The translations under genes were made by a program, and so were the position numbers. This document shows positions 18,841 through 28,965 of a stretch of 64,000 nucleotides of DNA, piece after piece. Below the pieces are notes generated by a model. The model was not told the DNA's origin. It was given only the letters and a program-made list of their open reading frames with translations, and searched no databases. The stretch comes from Effrenium voratum. Its lineage: Eukaryota > Sar > Dinophyceae > Suessiales > Symbiodiniaceae. Every line of letters starts with the position of its first letter. Position 1 is the first letter of the stretch. Location: positions 248,001-312,000 of the forward strand of contig CAUJNA010003808.1 in NCBI GenBank assembly GCA_963377175.1, written 5' to 3'.

Positions 18841-20135
18841 ATGGCTGCAAACATACCGCCTCCTCGAGCCAGAAACACGGCTAGTGCCAAAGACTTGGTG
18901 AAGTGCTTCAGATCTCACTTCAAAGACCTGGACCCGGCAGCTTTCAGAAAGGATGTGGAGGAGGTTATAGCACAGTGTGAGGGCTTGCTGGCAGACATCA
19001 CGGATGAGACAGTTCGGCCTTCAGAGTCTGTGCTGAGGGACGGCTTGGTCAGATCTTATGACGTCAGTGGCAAGGGACATATCTGCTTGCTTCAAGCATT
19101 TGAGGAGCAAGCTGCAGTCCAGCAGTTCCGGGAAGAAGCTCACGCCCAGTGTGTGGAGGCTTGTGTCGAAGCTCAAGCAGCTTACAGGGCAAGGCACTCC
19201 GCAGAAAGCCATGGAGCCCATGAAAGAACGCGAGCCCGTCGAGACACCTGGCGCAGCACAGGCTCTTCCTGCAGGTGACCCTGCACCCTATAAGCCAAGC
19301 AGAAGATACCGTTTCAAAAGGAAGGCTACAGCTTCGTGCGATGTTTTCAGCATGTATGGTCTTCCAGCCACTGCCATTAATGCATCAGTTGACGATGAGG
19401 CAGCTGCAGAGGCCTCTGACGTGGGAGAGGCAGACCAGGTGGACTCAGATTCAGATGTTTTGGTTGTGAAAGACTCGGAGGAAGAGGATCTCCAGGCAGC
19501 TGCTGCAATCCCTTTGGCAAAAGCGTACTTTGACCCCAGCCAGGGCTGCTATGTCAAAGCCTTGGAAGGAGGCAAGTGAGTTGAAGGAAGGAGCAGCTGG
19601 GTTTTGCATGGTTTACTTCCCAGACGAAGAGCCATTTGAGAGCCAAGTCCCGAATCTATGGCTGTCGAGTCGCAAAAGCACGCCGGCTTTCAAGTTCTCC
19701 AAGCGCGGCAAGGCCGCCTTCGGAAAGGCCAAGAAGAAGGCGAAGCGAGCCGCAGAGCCTGATGGAAAGGAGGCAGAGGCTACTGTGGGATCCAGCGAGT
19801 CCGGCGAGAGCAACCAGGAGTTGCTAGCAGCCGCGCCTCTGGAGTTGGAGTCCTGGAACGGGTACCCTCTAGCTGGGTTGCCGCAGGAGGCGCTGCCGCC
19901 TGCCGGATGCACAGGCCTGCACTCCTACACCGTGAAGGCTCTGATCCTTGGCACTAGTGTGAGTATAGACGTTCTCATGCGAGGCAGAGCCTTTTATATA
20001 AAAAGACCAGAAATCTGCAAGGGGCAGCACCGCTGGTCGAAGCACAGCAGCATCACGGAGTGCTGGGTTCAGCGCCTTGAAAAAATCAAGGACACACTAA
20101 GGGACGAGAAGGACGCTGTGCCAAATTTGGAGTGA
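18841..20135 (+). CDS. Hypothetical protein with acidic linker and basic patch (multi-exon)
   Basis: Plus-strand gene starting at ATG 18841 (MAANIPPPRARNTASAKDLV). Segment 1 (to about 19190) is alpha-helical and charged (VKCFRSHFKDLDPAAFRKD). Segment 2 (about 19190-19575) has a Pro-rich stretch, KPSRRYRFKRKATASC, then an acidic run with VVKDSEEEDLQ. Segment 3 (about 19624-20135) has KFSKRGKAAFGKAKKKAKRA, an acidic stretch and a Trp/Lys-rich end with YIKRPEICKGQHRW. A short GT-AG intron at 19576-19623 (GTGAG...CCCAG) is likely, although the frame is also open across it. The TGA is followed 35 bases later by a hairpin. Function not recognised; basic-acidic make-up suggests a nuclear protein. 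Confidence 0.5.
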
Positions 20136-20170
20136 ACATATTGCATTTGAACAAACAAACTGGATCGCTT

Positions 20171-20203
20171 AAAACGGCCTGCCCCCGCAGACCATGCCGT
20201 TTT
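20171..20203 (+). other. Gene-border hairpin (family 1 variant), 3' of stop
   Basis: Outer stem AAAACGGC/GCCGTTTT, inner stem CTGC-CCCC-GCAG, with ACCAT bulged on the 3' side; 35 nt after the TGA at 20133-20135. Confidence 0.65.
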
Positions 20204-20402
20204 TGGATTTGCATGACGTTTTGAGCAGCATGAATTGTTTGCAAGATTTTTGGGGTTTGTTGAGTTGCATGACCTTGTGTGTTTGTGCGTTGCATGAGCG
20301 TTTGGACCGCAGCCATTTTTATGTGCGCACCCTTTCAGGACTTTGCTGGCAAGCATGTATATGCAGTTGTTGATGTCACTTGTGCCTTGTGCATGGTGCA
20401 GG

Positions 20403-20418
20403 CCTCCTTGGCAGGAGG
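20403..20418 (+). other. Family 2 hairpin (CCTCCT-TGGC-AGGAGG)
   Basis: Perfect 6-bp stem with TGGC loop. Further copies: 20524-20541 (7-bp stem), 20628-20644 (GTCTCCT/AGGAGAC), 22250-22265, 22287-22302, 22566-22583, 22586-22601 and 23940-23953. All eight lie between 20.4 and 24.0 kb. Confidence 0.8.
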
Positions 20419-20818
20419 GTATAGCTTGATCTCTTTTGTGCAGGCCGCGCCGCGTCGAAGGTTGCCAGATCTTCTTGTGCATGGCCAGGACTGATCCTTC
20501 AGGAAGTTTCTTTGTGAAGGCCATCCTCCTTGGCAGGAGGAATTCAATGTTGAAGTGCAGTTGCCGCGCATGCATGCGTGCCCTGACTTAGTCTGCAGGT
20601 GATGATGCCAGCATCTGCCGGCCCAAAGTCTCCTTGGAGGAGACAGGGTTGCGCACGAGCTCTTTGTTCATTGCTTTGTTCTGAGATGCTTTGGCCATGT
20701 TGCTTGCAAGACAAATGTGCGCTTGTTGGCAGATATGTTTGAGCTCAAGTGGCTATGATGACACGCATGTCAGCATATGATTGCATGATATGGTCACAGT
20801 CAGGCAGCTTGCATACTC

Positions 20819-21896
20819 ATGGCGGGCAGTAGCAAGAGCGGCTATGGCAAAGAGTGGAAAGGCCCGATCCGGGCTTGGAAGGGGTCTGATTGGGGCAACG
20901 AGGCCTTGCTAGACCTCAGGTTTTGCAAGGCTTGCAAGACGAAGTCGTATCTCATCACAAAAATCGTTATGCGCAAATTTGTTGTGCAGCCAGTACTACA
21001 TGCGCCAACAGCCATCCTTGGCAATGTGGAAGAAAGGAGTGAGTGAGGAATGTTGTCGCCGAAGTCCTGGCGTCAGAGCGGATTCAGTGATGCGGTTTAC
21101 CAGAGGCACCTCACCGAGGAGTGGGCCCAGATGGAGGAGGAGGAGGAGGAGGAGGAGGAGGAGGACGAGACGAAAAAAATCGTCATCGAAGAGGTGGCCA
21201 GCAGTGAGGAAGAGACCGCTTCTTGGAAGAAGCAGCAAGAGGTGCCTGCGGAGGAAGATGATGCGGCCCGGGCAGGGTACCAGTGGGCAGTGAGGGAAAA
21301 AAAAGGCAGCCGAGCTCTTGAGCGCCAGCATTAAGATGGAGAAAAGTGCCGATGTCCCTTTGGAGACAAAATCCTACTATGCGAAGTGGGCTTTGCAGGA
21401 GGCCAAAGGAAGGGACCAAGCTCAGGAGAAAGCAAAAATGCTTGGGAAATCCGCAGAGGATTTCAAAGAGCTGGCAACTCTGCACCCATGGCGTGCTGGT
21501 GGAAAGGAGCGCCAGCAAGAAAAAAAGAATGAGAATGAGAAGAATGAGAATGAAAAGAATGAGAATGAGAATGATGAGAATGAAAAGAATGAGAATGAAA
21601 AGAATGAGAATGAAAAGAATGAGAAGAATGAGCAGCCGGCGGTGGTGGCAACTGAGCAGGATGCCTGGGAAAGCTGGCAAAGATCCTATTGGGGGACAGG
21701 TGCTTGGGCGCGCGACCACGGCTGGGAGGAGGAGCCCGAGAAGGGTAAAAAAAACAAGGGCCGGAAACGAAAAGCTTGGCTGGAAGCGCAGATCAATTCT
21801 TTGAAGGTGAATGGAAGGTGGGTTGGACCTGGCCATCCCAGTGCAGTGGCAAAAGCCATCCGGCTGTCCAAGGACTGCCTTGAGAGATCGCATTGA
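20819..21896 (+). CDS. Hypothetical acidic low-complexity protein (multi-exon)
   Basis: ATG at 20819 opens MAGSSKSGYGKEWKGPIRAW and a segment ending FCKACKTKSYL, whose C-x2-C could bind zinc. A short intron probably follows (to about 20990). Segment 2 has YYMRQQPSLAMWKKGVSE. Segment 3 (about 21050-21334) contains a poly-Glu run coded by GAG repeats. Segment 4 (about 21318-21896) has SYYAKWALQEAKGRDQAQ, a long Asn-Glu-Lys repeat from an AATGAGAA satellite (21525-21640), then AWESWQRSYWGTGAWARDHG and a basic tail with KKNKGRKRKAW. The stop is at 21894-21896. No known family is seen. Family 2 hairpins lie upstream and downstream. Confidence 0.5.
21525..21640 (+). repeat. AATGAGAA-type coding satellite
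   Basis: 12- and 15-bp units of AATGAGAATGAGAAG/AATGAAAAG repeated about ten times, coding Asn-Glu-Lys-Asn-Glu. Also see the GAG tract at 21135-21166. Confidence 0.9.
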
Positions 21897-21899
21897 TTT

Positions 21900-22800
21900 G
21901 CAATGTTTTTTTTTTGGATTGTCATTGTTTTTTGTGTGAATCTACCCTGCAGGAAGGCGATACTTTCAAGAAGCCCGAGAAGCCCGAGAAGCCCGCAGCA
22001 GATCCGTCGGAGAACAAGGCCAGCTGTGTTTTTTACGGTTTTGATAATTTTGCAAGATGCTTGTCCTGACCAGGCAGATGCTTGAGTGGCCAGATCAGAT
22101 CACGGTACCGTGGAATCTTCGAGCGTGTTGGATGGGAAAATGCATGGCAGATGTGATCAAACTTGTTTGCCTGGTCAGGTTGCATTGTTTATTGCATCTT
22201 GCCAAACATGTCTGGGGTGTAGGAGACAGCTGCTGCCTCAGACAAAAGGCCTCCTTGGTAGGAGGGCTTGTTTTTTAGAAGGACTACCTCCTTGGCAGGA
22301 GGCTTAATTGGTATGGTCGTAGATTGACTTGCGATCAAAGATGCATTTGTTTGTTTCTTTGGCATGTCTGCATCTTTGATACCCATTGCAAGGCGCTAGG
22401 AACTGAGATGTAATCCTTGTGGACTTCGCCATGCAGCCAGGGCCTCAGAATATCAGACTTGTAGCCACTGTTCAAGTATGTTGCTGGTTGTAAGCGCCTT
22501 GCAGTGCTGGCTGTGAGGTAGACTGTGGTTTGACTTGACTTGGTCTGTGTGCATGGCCATGGCAAGCCTCCTGAGAAGGAGGCATCCTCCTTGGAAGGAG
22601 GTTGGTTGCACCTTCACTAATAGACATTGGGGCTGTGCCCATTGATGGTTTTCAGCTTGCAGTCAAGTGTGTGCATTGTTGTTTGGTGTGGTTTGCCAAG
22701 TTTCTTACAAGATCCCAACTCAGTCTTGCAGCTTCACTGATTTGATATTGATCGCACAATTATCACTGCATTTGGAATTGGTTAGGAAATCAACAACACA
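21900..22800. other. Intergenic or intronic, hairpin-rich
   Basis: No gene is supported. The stretch contains four family 2 hairpins (22250-22265, 22287-22302, 22566-22583, 22586-22601), two of them adjacent. Its base composition is T/G-rich on the plus strand, as in the introns of the neighbouring genes. Confidence 0.5.
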
Positions 22801-22802
22801 GA

Positions 22803-22935
22803 GAAAATTTTTAACAAGCAAATTTTTAACAAATTTTTAACTGTTAAAAATTTTGAGTTTAAAAGGAAACTCCATTTAAATTCAAAATTTTTAACAGTTA
22901 AAAATTTGTTAAAAATTTGCTTGTTAAAAATTTTC
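22803..22935. mobile_element. 133-bp AT-rich foldback (MITE-like)
   Basis: Two arms of about 60 bp, reverse complements of each other with one or two mismatches, built from AATTTTTAACAA words and separated by a loop of about 12 bases. The outer ends are GAAAATTTTTAACAAGC and its complement. I could not find a clear target duplication, so mobility is an inference from the structure. Confidence 0.6.
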
Positions 22936-23193
22936 TTTTCGAGCAGGGTGTGGGAGTAATATAATATATCATGTGTCTGAAGGCAATCCATGGATAGTGT
23001 TGTGACTTGATATAGTTGTTTATTTTAGTTTGGACTATATTGCATTTTGAAGGATTACAGTAGTGCTACATTTGAAATGAATCTATCAAGTTTGAATCAG
23101 GTAGGATTGAGTTTGCTGTCTGACACTCCCTTGTGAGGCGATGGTTTGCAGCCATTCTGATTTGTTTTAGCCAGATCCCTACAGTTGTCAGCC

Positions 23194-23445
23194 ATGGTAT
23201 GGCCTGATGGGGATCCCGTGCTGCTAAGCTACTGGCGCAATTTGGCAGGAACAATCTGTCATGTAAGCCTTCATCAGTCAGGCTGGGAGAGCAGGACACC
23301 TTGGCACAGACTGCCTGAGAACATTGCACCGTCGCCAAGTCTCCTGAGTAGTTTGCAGCAAAGCCTGCCCAATGCTGGAGATAATTTTGGGCCAGGTAGA
23401 AACGAACTAGAAGATCTCAGAAGGATGTACGGTTTCAGAGGCTGA
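23194..23445 (+). CDS. Small hypothetical protein, 83 aa
   Basis: From ATG 23194 (MVWPDGDPVLLSYWRNLAGT) to a stop at 23443-23445. The protein is Trp- and Ser-rich with a basic C-terminus (NELEDLRRMYGFRG). I recognise no family. It lies between the AT-rich foldback and the K/A-rich gene, same direction. It may be an exon of a longer gene. Confidence 0.4.
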   Translation: MVWPDGDPVLLSYWRNLAGTICHVSLHQSGWESRTPWHRLPENIAPSPSLLSSLQQSLPNAGDNFGPGRNELEDLRRMYGFRG

Positions 23446-23593
23446 GCTTGGCATTGGAATGTGCCAAAACAAAAAGGCTCTGGCGCATAGTTTGAATATC
23501 AATCCATAGTGTTTAAGATAAAGACACGCGCGCGGCAGTGTTTCTCTGGGTGTCGAATGTTGAGAAGGCTCAAGCTTAGGTCAGGTAAGGATC

Positions 23594-24160
23594 ATGGCTC
23601 CCAAAATGGGGAGGACTGCCAAAGCTATGGCTGCAAAGTCAGCTGCCAAAGCTTCAGCTGGCAAGAAAGTCAAAAAGGAAGTGAGAACAACGCCCAAGGC
23701 AAAGTCGAAGCGTGTCAAGGAGCCTATTTTGGAGACTGCTGGCGATGCCTCGGCCTCAGACCAAGCTGCCAAAAAGGAAGATGGCACAGTGAGCGCGCTT
23801 CTCACTTCGCTAAAATACCAAGTGAAGGCAAAGAAAACCAGTGACTCCCAGAAGGATGACGCACAGAAGGTGTTGCAGGACCGCCGCATGCATAGTTTGT
23901 AGTGGGCTTCTTGGCCAGCTACTTAACTGACAGCTTGATCTCCTTGGTAGGAGTACGAAGCGGGCACCATTGAGGAGAAGAAGTTGATTCTGGACAAACT
24001 GCAAGAATTCGGAGTGAAGAATTGCAGCTGGGTCCACAGCCTGGAGTCCCTGACATCTAACATTAAGGACGAGACTGAGTCCTTGGTCACCAACTTCTTC
24101 ACCAGGTTGTTTGGCTTAGTAGTGGCTTTTGTTTTTCTCTGCAGTTTCATGGCTTGCTAG
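23594..24160 (+). CDS. Lys/Ala-rich N-terminal protein, two exons
   Basis: Exon 1 starts at ATG 23594 (MAPKMGRTAKAMAAKSAAKA); its first 60 residues are Lys/Ala-rich, followed by VSALLTSLKYQVKAKKTSDS. Exon 2 begins at about 23954 with YEAGTIEEKKLILDKLQEFG and KNCSWVHSLESLTSNIKDE. The two make good sense joined across an intron of about 70 bases ending at TTGGTAG. That 3' splice site lies inside a family 2 hairpin (23940-23953). The architecture (basic tail, then a helical segment with a C-S-W motif) is one I remember from dinoflagellate gene sets; the function is unknown, with DNA or RNA binding possible. Confidence 0.55.
23940..23953 (+). other. Family 2 hairpin spanning a 3' splice site
   Basis: CTCCT-TGGT-AGGAG; the AG of the predicted intron end is in the 3' arm of the stem. 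Confidence 0.6.
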
Positions 24161-24264
24161 CAGCATTCTGGGATTGCGCCAACGCAGCTGAGGCAAGGGA
24201 TCTTCACCATCGAGCATATTGACACAGCCGGCCTGTCAGAAAATGCCGGGGGACCCCATAGACC

Positions 24265-26797
24265 TCAGAAACTCGCACGCAAACAAGGGGCGCAAGCTGA
24301 GCGCGCCAAACAACCGCGCACTGTTTGGTTTATCCAAGGCGCAGCATCTGAACACACGGTCCCCTCAAAATGTAGGTTCTTCCGGCTTCCCGTGATAGCT
24401 TGCAGCTTTTGCACATCCGTGGTGGTCACCAAGACCTTTTCTGCCAAGTTAATCACGTTGACCTCATTATCAGCCCCCGCGCCTCCGAGGAAATCACATT
24501 AAAACGCTGAGGCCCTGGCCCCACGCTCAATCGCCGTCCCTGACAGATTCCTGGCCTTCCTGTTCGCAGTTGTCGAGGCCTCACTGTGGATTAAATTCCA
24601 CATCTTAGTCACGCCGATGCCCTTGAACAGGTTGTTCCAATGAGAATGCAGGCCTGACCGGCCTCCGTCAAAGAACAAGAACCTAAGATGAGCAACGCAT
24701 GGACGGCGCACGCATCCTGTGTTTATCTAATAAGCTAGGCAACACATCCGAAGCGTCTGGGGGAGGCGGCCCGTCCGAGTCGTCAAAGGTCAAAGTGGAT
24801 TGCCTGTTTCGTGCAAAAAGCACGCCCTTGACCACTTTCTCGAAGTGTTCTTTCTGAAACGGAGGGGGTGACCTCCGAGCGTCGGTTTTATGCTCTCCTG
24901 CCTGCTCAACGTCCCAAATGAAAAGTTGGGAACCCTCCTGGCTTCGCGTGTTTAGGAATTCCACCTTCGACAAAGCAAGGATGAGTTTGTCAATCTCTTG
25001 GTCAGCCACCGCGACCTGCAAAAGGGAATTGACAAGGTCCTTGGCGGTTGTCTCAGTTTCTAGCAGAAACTCTTTGTCTTCAGTCTTCAGAGCTTCAACT
25101 GCATGGACAGCCTCAGTTGCCTTGGCTTCATTGGGCTCTGAAAGGCGGATGGCGGCTTTCACAAGGGCGGCGTCATCCAACGCACCTCCGTCCGCTGCCG
25201 TTTTGTCGGCTTTCTTGGTTAGCTTGTCCCAGATGGGCTTGAGCACCTCGCGCTCGAGAAGGGCATTCACGTCAAAGTTGGTGTGCAACACGCTCTTCAC
25301 CTTCTCGTCGTACTTCTTGGTGTAAATGAGATCTGCCAGAAATTCCGCAGCCTCTTGACTGGCTGGCTGCAGCGCCCCCAGCCACGATTTGTTGGCCACG
25401 ACTTTCACGGATTTGCCTCGGCGCCATGTCCAGATCATTACAATGTCATGGGCGACACTTGAATCACCAATTGCAGTCAAAATGCTAGGGTCAAGTTCAT
25501 TGTCAGGGATATTGTCGAGCGTCTCCCGCGAGAAGAGAAGGCCACCAGCCATTGCCTTGCGCCACGTCTCCTGAGTGGAGAGTTTCTCCCGGATGCGTTT
25601 TGCGTCCTCACATGGCAGGCTCTTGTGAGCCAACAGCATGTCCAGGATCTCATCTTTCAGGACATACTTCCATGCCCACATATGGAACAGCCTCAGAAGC
25701 AGTGCGCCCCCATCAATCAAGGCAAAACCTAAGAAAAAAGCAGCAGTGCTAGGAGTCAGGCCCTTTGGAATTATTCCCACGGGGGTTCTTGCCGGCCAAC
25801 GCCTGGGGGTTGAGCTCGCCTTGCTTGAAGATTTTGTTCAACGCCGCATCCATGAGGGCATCGAACACCCACTTCACGCAAGGCGGTTGCTTCTTGCAAG
25901 CAGTGGCAAGGTCTCGCAAAACATATATGGACTTGATGGGACTTCGCTTTCCGAAGAGCTCCTCAGAAAGCAGGACTTCCTCTCGGAAAGAAGTGTCGCT
26001 CAGCAAGGAATTCCACAGAGCCATCAAGACTTCGAGGAAGGACTGCGTCACTGCCTCCCCCGATGTCACCGTCAAGTTGGCAGACAAGATCTCGAAAAGC
26101 TTCTTAGTCGTCAGCTTGGTCTTGGAAGCTGATTCGTGATTCAACTTGAAGGACACTATTTGAAAGATGCGTTGCACAGGGCTGTAGTACATGGTCTCGT
26201 AGCTGGTCCCAACATCCTCCCTTTGCTTGGCCGCTTCCCAGAACAAATTCAGCCCGGGCTTGAAGCGGCAATCGATCGTGGAAGACAGCCATGCCCTTCT
26301 CCATTCCTGCGCTGGCAACTCAATGCTTGGCTAGTAATGTATTTAGGGGCCAAGACAGCGACGGCGCCGGCCTCCTGGAACTTGTCTTGCTGCAAGTCCC
26401 TCGCTGTGGCCAAGATGAAGGCGTGATGGTCCTCCTCCGGACTGATCCTCTTCATTTGCCCATTTTTCTGGTCCATAAACAAGTCATCCACTGCCACCAC
26501 CAAATTTATAGGCTGGGGCTTCTTGTACGTGGTGTGCATGATCCACTTTACGCTGCTCTTGTACACTGGCACACTTGCAGTCGAAGACCATGACCAGCTA
26601 ACCCACGCTACATTGCCGCCTGCAATGTACTGGTCAGTAGTGGAATCTCCCTCCTTCAAGGCCTCCATCATGGACTGCAACTTGCGATTGTCGAAGGGGT
26701 CTTGACGACCGCCCTCCTCGATCGTTAAGGGCTTCATTGACTCAAGGTCCCTGAAAAGATCCGTCCTGAGCAGCAGCGCAGTACTGACTGATGGCAT
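24265..26797 (-). CDS. Large hypothetical protein (multi-exon)
   Basis: A run of minus-strand segments forms one probable gene of about 800 codons. It starts near ATG 26797 (MPSVSTALLLRTDLFRDLES), continues through INLVVAVDDLFMDQKNGQ (to about 26340), then frame change to KPGLNLFWEAAKQREDVG (26270-25760) and LFHMWAWKYVLKDEILDM to PPPDASDVLPSLLDKHRM (25690-24720). It ends with FFDGGRSGLHSHWNNLFKG (24690-24500) and KVLVTTTDVQKLQAITGSRK (to 24265). Long stretches of balanced charged and aliphatic residues indicate a real folded protein. I recognise no family. It is downstream of the DNA methyltransferase on the same strand. Exon borders are approximate. Confidence 0.5.
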
Positions 26798-26867
26798 CTC
26801 TATTACTGAGGCCCGCGCCCCACAATGAGTTCCCAAGCCTTCCTCACGTCATCGTAGTGGGAAGCGC

Positions 26868-27134
26868 TTATGTTCCGGCATTGCACCGGGGTTGAGCTTG
26901 CCGAGGATGTTGATTGAACCATAGCAGTCTGCACCTCGCTGCGGTTACGCAGCTGGCACCGGGGGCCTCAAATAAAAAACACTGCGGATGATCCTTAATC
27001 TGAAAACTGCGGATGAGCCTTAATCTGAAAGCACGGGCCACGCTCTGTGAAAAGTCGAATTTGATCCGCGTCAGCAACGCTTCCGTTTTTTGTTTACCCC
27101 GGTCAATTGTTGCAGTCGCGGAGCACCAACCCAA
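26868..27134 (-). CDS. Hypothetical exon
   Basis: Minus-strand frame of 88 codons with KTEALLTRIKFDFSQSVARA. A family 1 hairpin at 26938-26953 lies inside it. There are also two copies of an 18-bp word (ATGATCCTTAATCTGAAA and ATGAGCCTTAATCTGAAA) at about 26987-27028. It could be a 3' exon of the methyltransferase transcript region or the 5' exon of the gene below. Confidence 0.3.
   Translation of the reverse strand: MGWCSATATIDRGKQKTEALLTRIKFDFSQSVARAFRLRLIRSFQIKDHPQCFLFEAPGASCVTAARCRLLWFNQHPRQAQPRCNAGT
26938..26953 (-). other. Family 1 hairpin
   Basis: GCTGCG-GTTA-CGCAGC, 6-bp perfect stem, inside the frame at 26868-27134. Confidence 0.7.
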
Positions 27135-27183
27135 AGCAGGGCCATCGTCCCAGCAAATTAAACAGGAGCAGCTCTTGTCTGAA

Positions 27184-27203
27184 TAACTGTGGCTCCACAG
27201 TTA
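27184..27203 (-). other. Gene-border hairpin (family 1), 3' of methyltransferase stop
   Basis: TAACTGTG-GCTC-CACAGTTA: 8-bp perfect stem that ends exactly at the base next to the TAG (27204-27206) of the methyltransferase. Confidence 0.8.
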
Positions 27204-28474
27204 CTAGGCCCAGCGGATCAACCTAGCTGCCGTGAGCACCGCCCTCATTGCCTCCCTCAGGACAGGAACCGACATGGCGTTGCCCACGATTTTGCTTCTC
27301 TTGGTGCGGGACACACTTTTGGGCCAGCGGAAGTTGTGGAATCCCTGCAAAGCCGCCAGCTCCTTGAGGCTGAGAAAGCGACTTTCCTTAGCACAGGCTG
27401 TAAGCGGGCTGCGGGCTGCGCAACTCGCCACACTTGATTATTTGCACTCGCTAAATCTGGTTTGGACAAGAATCGTTGTCGAGCCAGAAGTTGTCGCCGG
27501 AGGCTCGTGCACATGTGATTGTGGGAACATAGCCCGAGGTGACCTGCCGGAAGTTTTTCCCGGCTCCTGCGTCGATGATGTCCCTGTCCAGATTCCAAAC
27601 ACCCTTCGCCTTGAGCTTCTTCCTTCCTGCCAAAATGTTGTTCCGCTTGGTTTTGCAAAGCTTCTTGATGTCCACCTTGGGAAGCCCCTTCTCCAAGAAG
27701 TCGTCCAGGCAAGCGAACTTGCTTTCAGGCAGCGAGTGGACCATATTTGGTTTTCTGGTTTTCACACCCTTGCGCGTGGACCTCCTGGCGCCCATGATGT
27801 AGATCCTCTTCCGGTTCTGCGGAAGCCCGAAACTGCGGCTGTTCACCATTCGCCAGCTCACAGCATAGGCCCGCTTCTGCGACCCAGGAAGCCGACATTC
27901 CTTGAGCTGCTGCAGAAGTTTGTTGAAGTGCTTCCTGTGCTTCTTATTCCGGATGCCCGTCACATTCTCCAGCACAAATCCACGCGGTTGCATGCGGCAG
28001 ATGTAGTCCACCACAGCCTTTGATAAATCACGTTGGTCGCATTTCCCCTGCCCGACGCCCGCCGTACCTCGGAAGGAGCAGACTAAGCAAAGACCTATGT
28101 GCAAAAAAACAGAAAGTAACCCAAACTCGGTTGAAAACAGCTACTTGTTCTGGCAGTCTGCTGTATGGTTGGCACGGAAACCCAGCTGTGTACAAGTCAC
28201 ACTTCTCGCAAACATTTCCAAGAGCATATCCAAGACTCCTCGGTCCCTTTTTGTGGGAAAGAATCACCTTTCGGCAATCTGGGTCCACATCGGTGGCAAA
28301 CTGAACCATGAACTCAATCCCCAGTTGCTTCGCTGCCACAACATCAGTTCCCATGCCGCTGCAGTCGCTCCCAAGCATGATTGGCCACTTGCGCTGGCAA
28401 TGTGACTCCACCTTCTCCACGCGAGGAGGCTTCTTGATGCCAGTTTTCTTCACCTTCAAGGATGTCTTCCCCAT
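27204..28474 (-). CDS. DNA (cytosine-5)-methyltransferase, Dcm/DNMT catalytic type, three exons
   Basis: Transfers a methyl group from S-adenosylmethionine to C5 of cytosine in DNA. Three exons (28474-28159, 28067-27468, 27397-27204) join in frame to 369 codons plus TAG. Motifs appear in order: I, GSDCSGMGTD (residues 35-44, SAM binding); IV, GFPCQPYS with catalytic Cys101; VI, ENV (139-141); VIII, QNRKRIYIMG (189-198); a short target-recognition region; IX, LKELAALQGF; X, KIVGNAMSVPVL. All key residues are present and the length is that of a stand-alone bacterial-type enzyme, with no regulatory domains. Intron 1 (28158-28068) starts GA and ends AG; intron 2 (27467-27398) is GT-AG. The start is the first ATG, before a basic leader. 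Dinoflagellate genomes are known to be heavily CG-methylated and retroelement-borne methyltransferases are known there; I see no reverse transcriptase next to this one. Confidence 0.93.
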
Positions 28475-28488
28475 GCTTCACGGACTTT

Positions 28489-28502
28489 CTGCGGCAACGC
28501 AG
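28489..28502 (-). other. Family 1 hairpin, 5' of methyltransferase ATG
   Basis: CTGCG-GCAA-CGCAG, 14 bases upstream of the methyltransferase start codon. Confidence 0.7.
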
Positions 28503-28683
28503 CAAGTCAGCTGAAGAAGCAACTGGAGGAAAGCTGGCTGCGGGGCGAAGCGTGAACGGCTTGACGGGCAGACAGAACACATGAGCACACCAGACAACAG
28601 ACAACAAGACACAGTAGTCTCGGCTTGGGGCTTAATTGCGCATACCCCCCAAAACAAATAGCAGGTCAGCCCGATTTTGAGCC

Positions 28684-28915
28684 GCAGTGCCAGGGGGTTG
28701 CGTACCCCCTGGCACTGCAAGTTCTGATGCATCAGAACTCGCAGTGCCAGGGGTTACCCCCCCATTTTCGAGTCCCGAGTGCCAGAGGGTTCGGAACCCC
28801 CCGGCACTTGGGACTCGAAAATGGGGGGGTAACCCCCGGCACTGCAAGTTCTGATGCATCAGAACTCGCAGTGCCAGGGGGTTCGGAACCCCCCGGCACT
28901 CGGGCTGTCGGGCCC
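28684..28915. repeat. Palindrome cluster (GCAGTGCCAGGGG / AGTTCTGATGCATCAGAACT)
   Basis: Several nested inverted repeats lie side by side. There is a hairpin with CAGTGCCAGGGGGT arms at about 28686-28720. A perfect 20-bp palindrome AGTTCTGATGCATCAGAACT occurs at about 28722-28741 and again at about 28847-28866. Between these two, a long imperfect palindrome is centred near 28798 (arms of about 55 bp including CCATTTTCGAGTCCC). A third CAGTGCCAGGGGGTTCGG/CCCCCCGGCACT hairpin follows. The open frames across it (repeats of SDASELAVPG) are by-products. Cruciform formation is plausible. Confidence 0.85.
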
Positions 28916-28965
28916 AAAAGAGCCCGAGGACCCGTTTGAAAAAGCATAAACAACTTAGACTCAAG

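Noticed and set aside
20819..21896. Bacterial-style operon with ribosome binding sites
   Set aside because: AGGAGG words upstream of frames here are the arms of the family 2 hairpins, and the genes are intron-broken.
28632..28964. Repeat protein with SDASELAVPG units
   Set aside because: Derived from the palindromic repeat, present on both strands in equivalent form.
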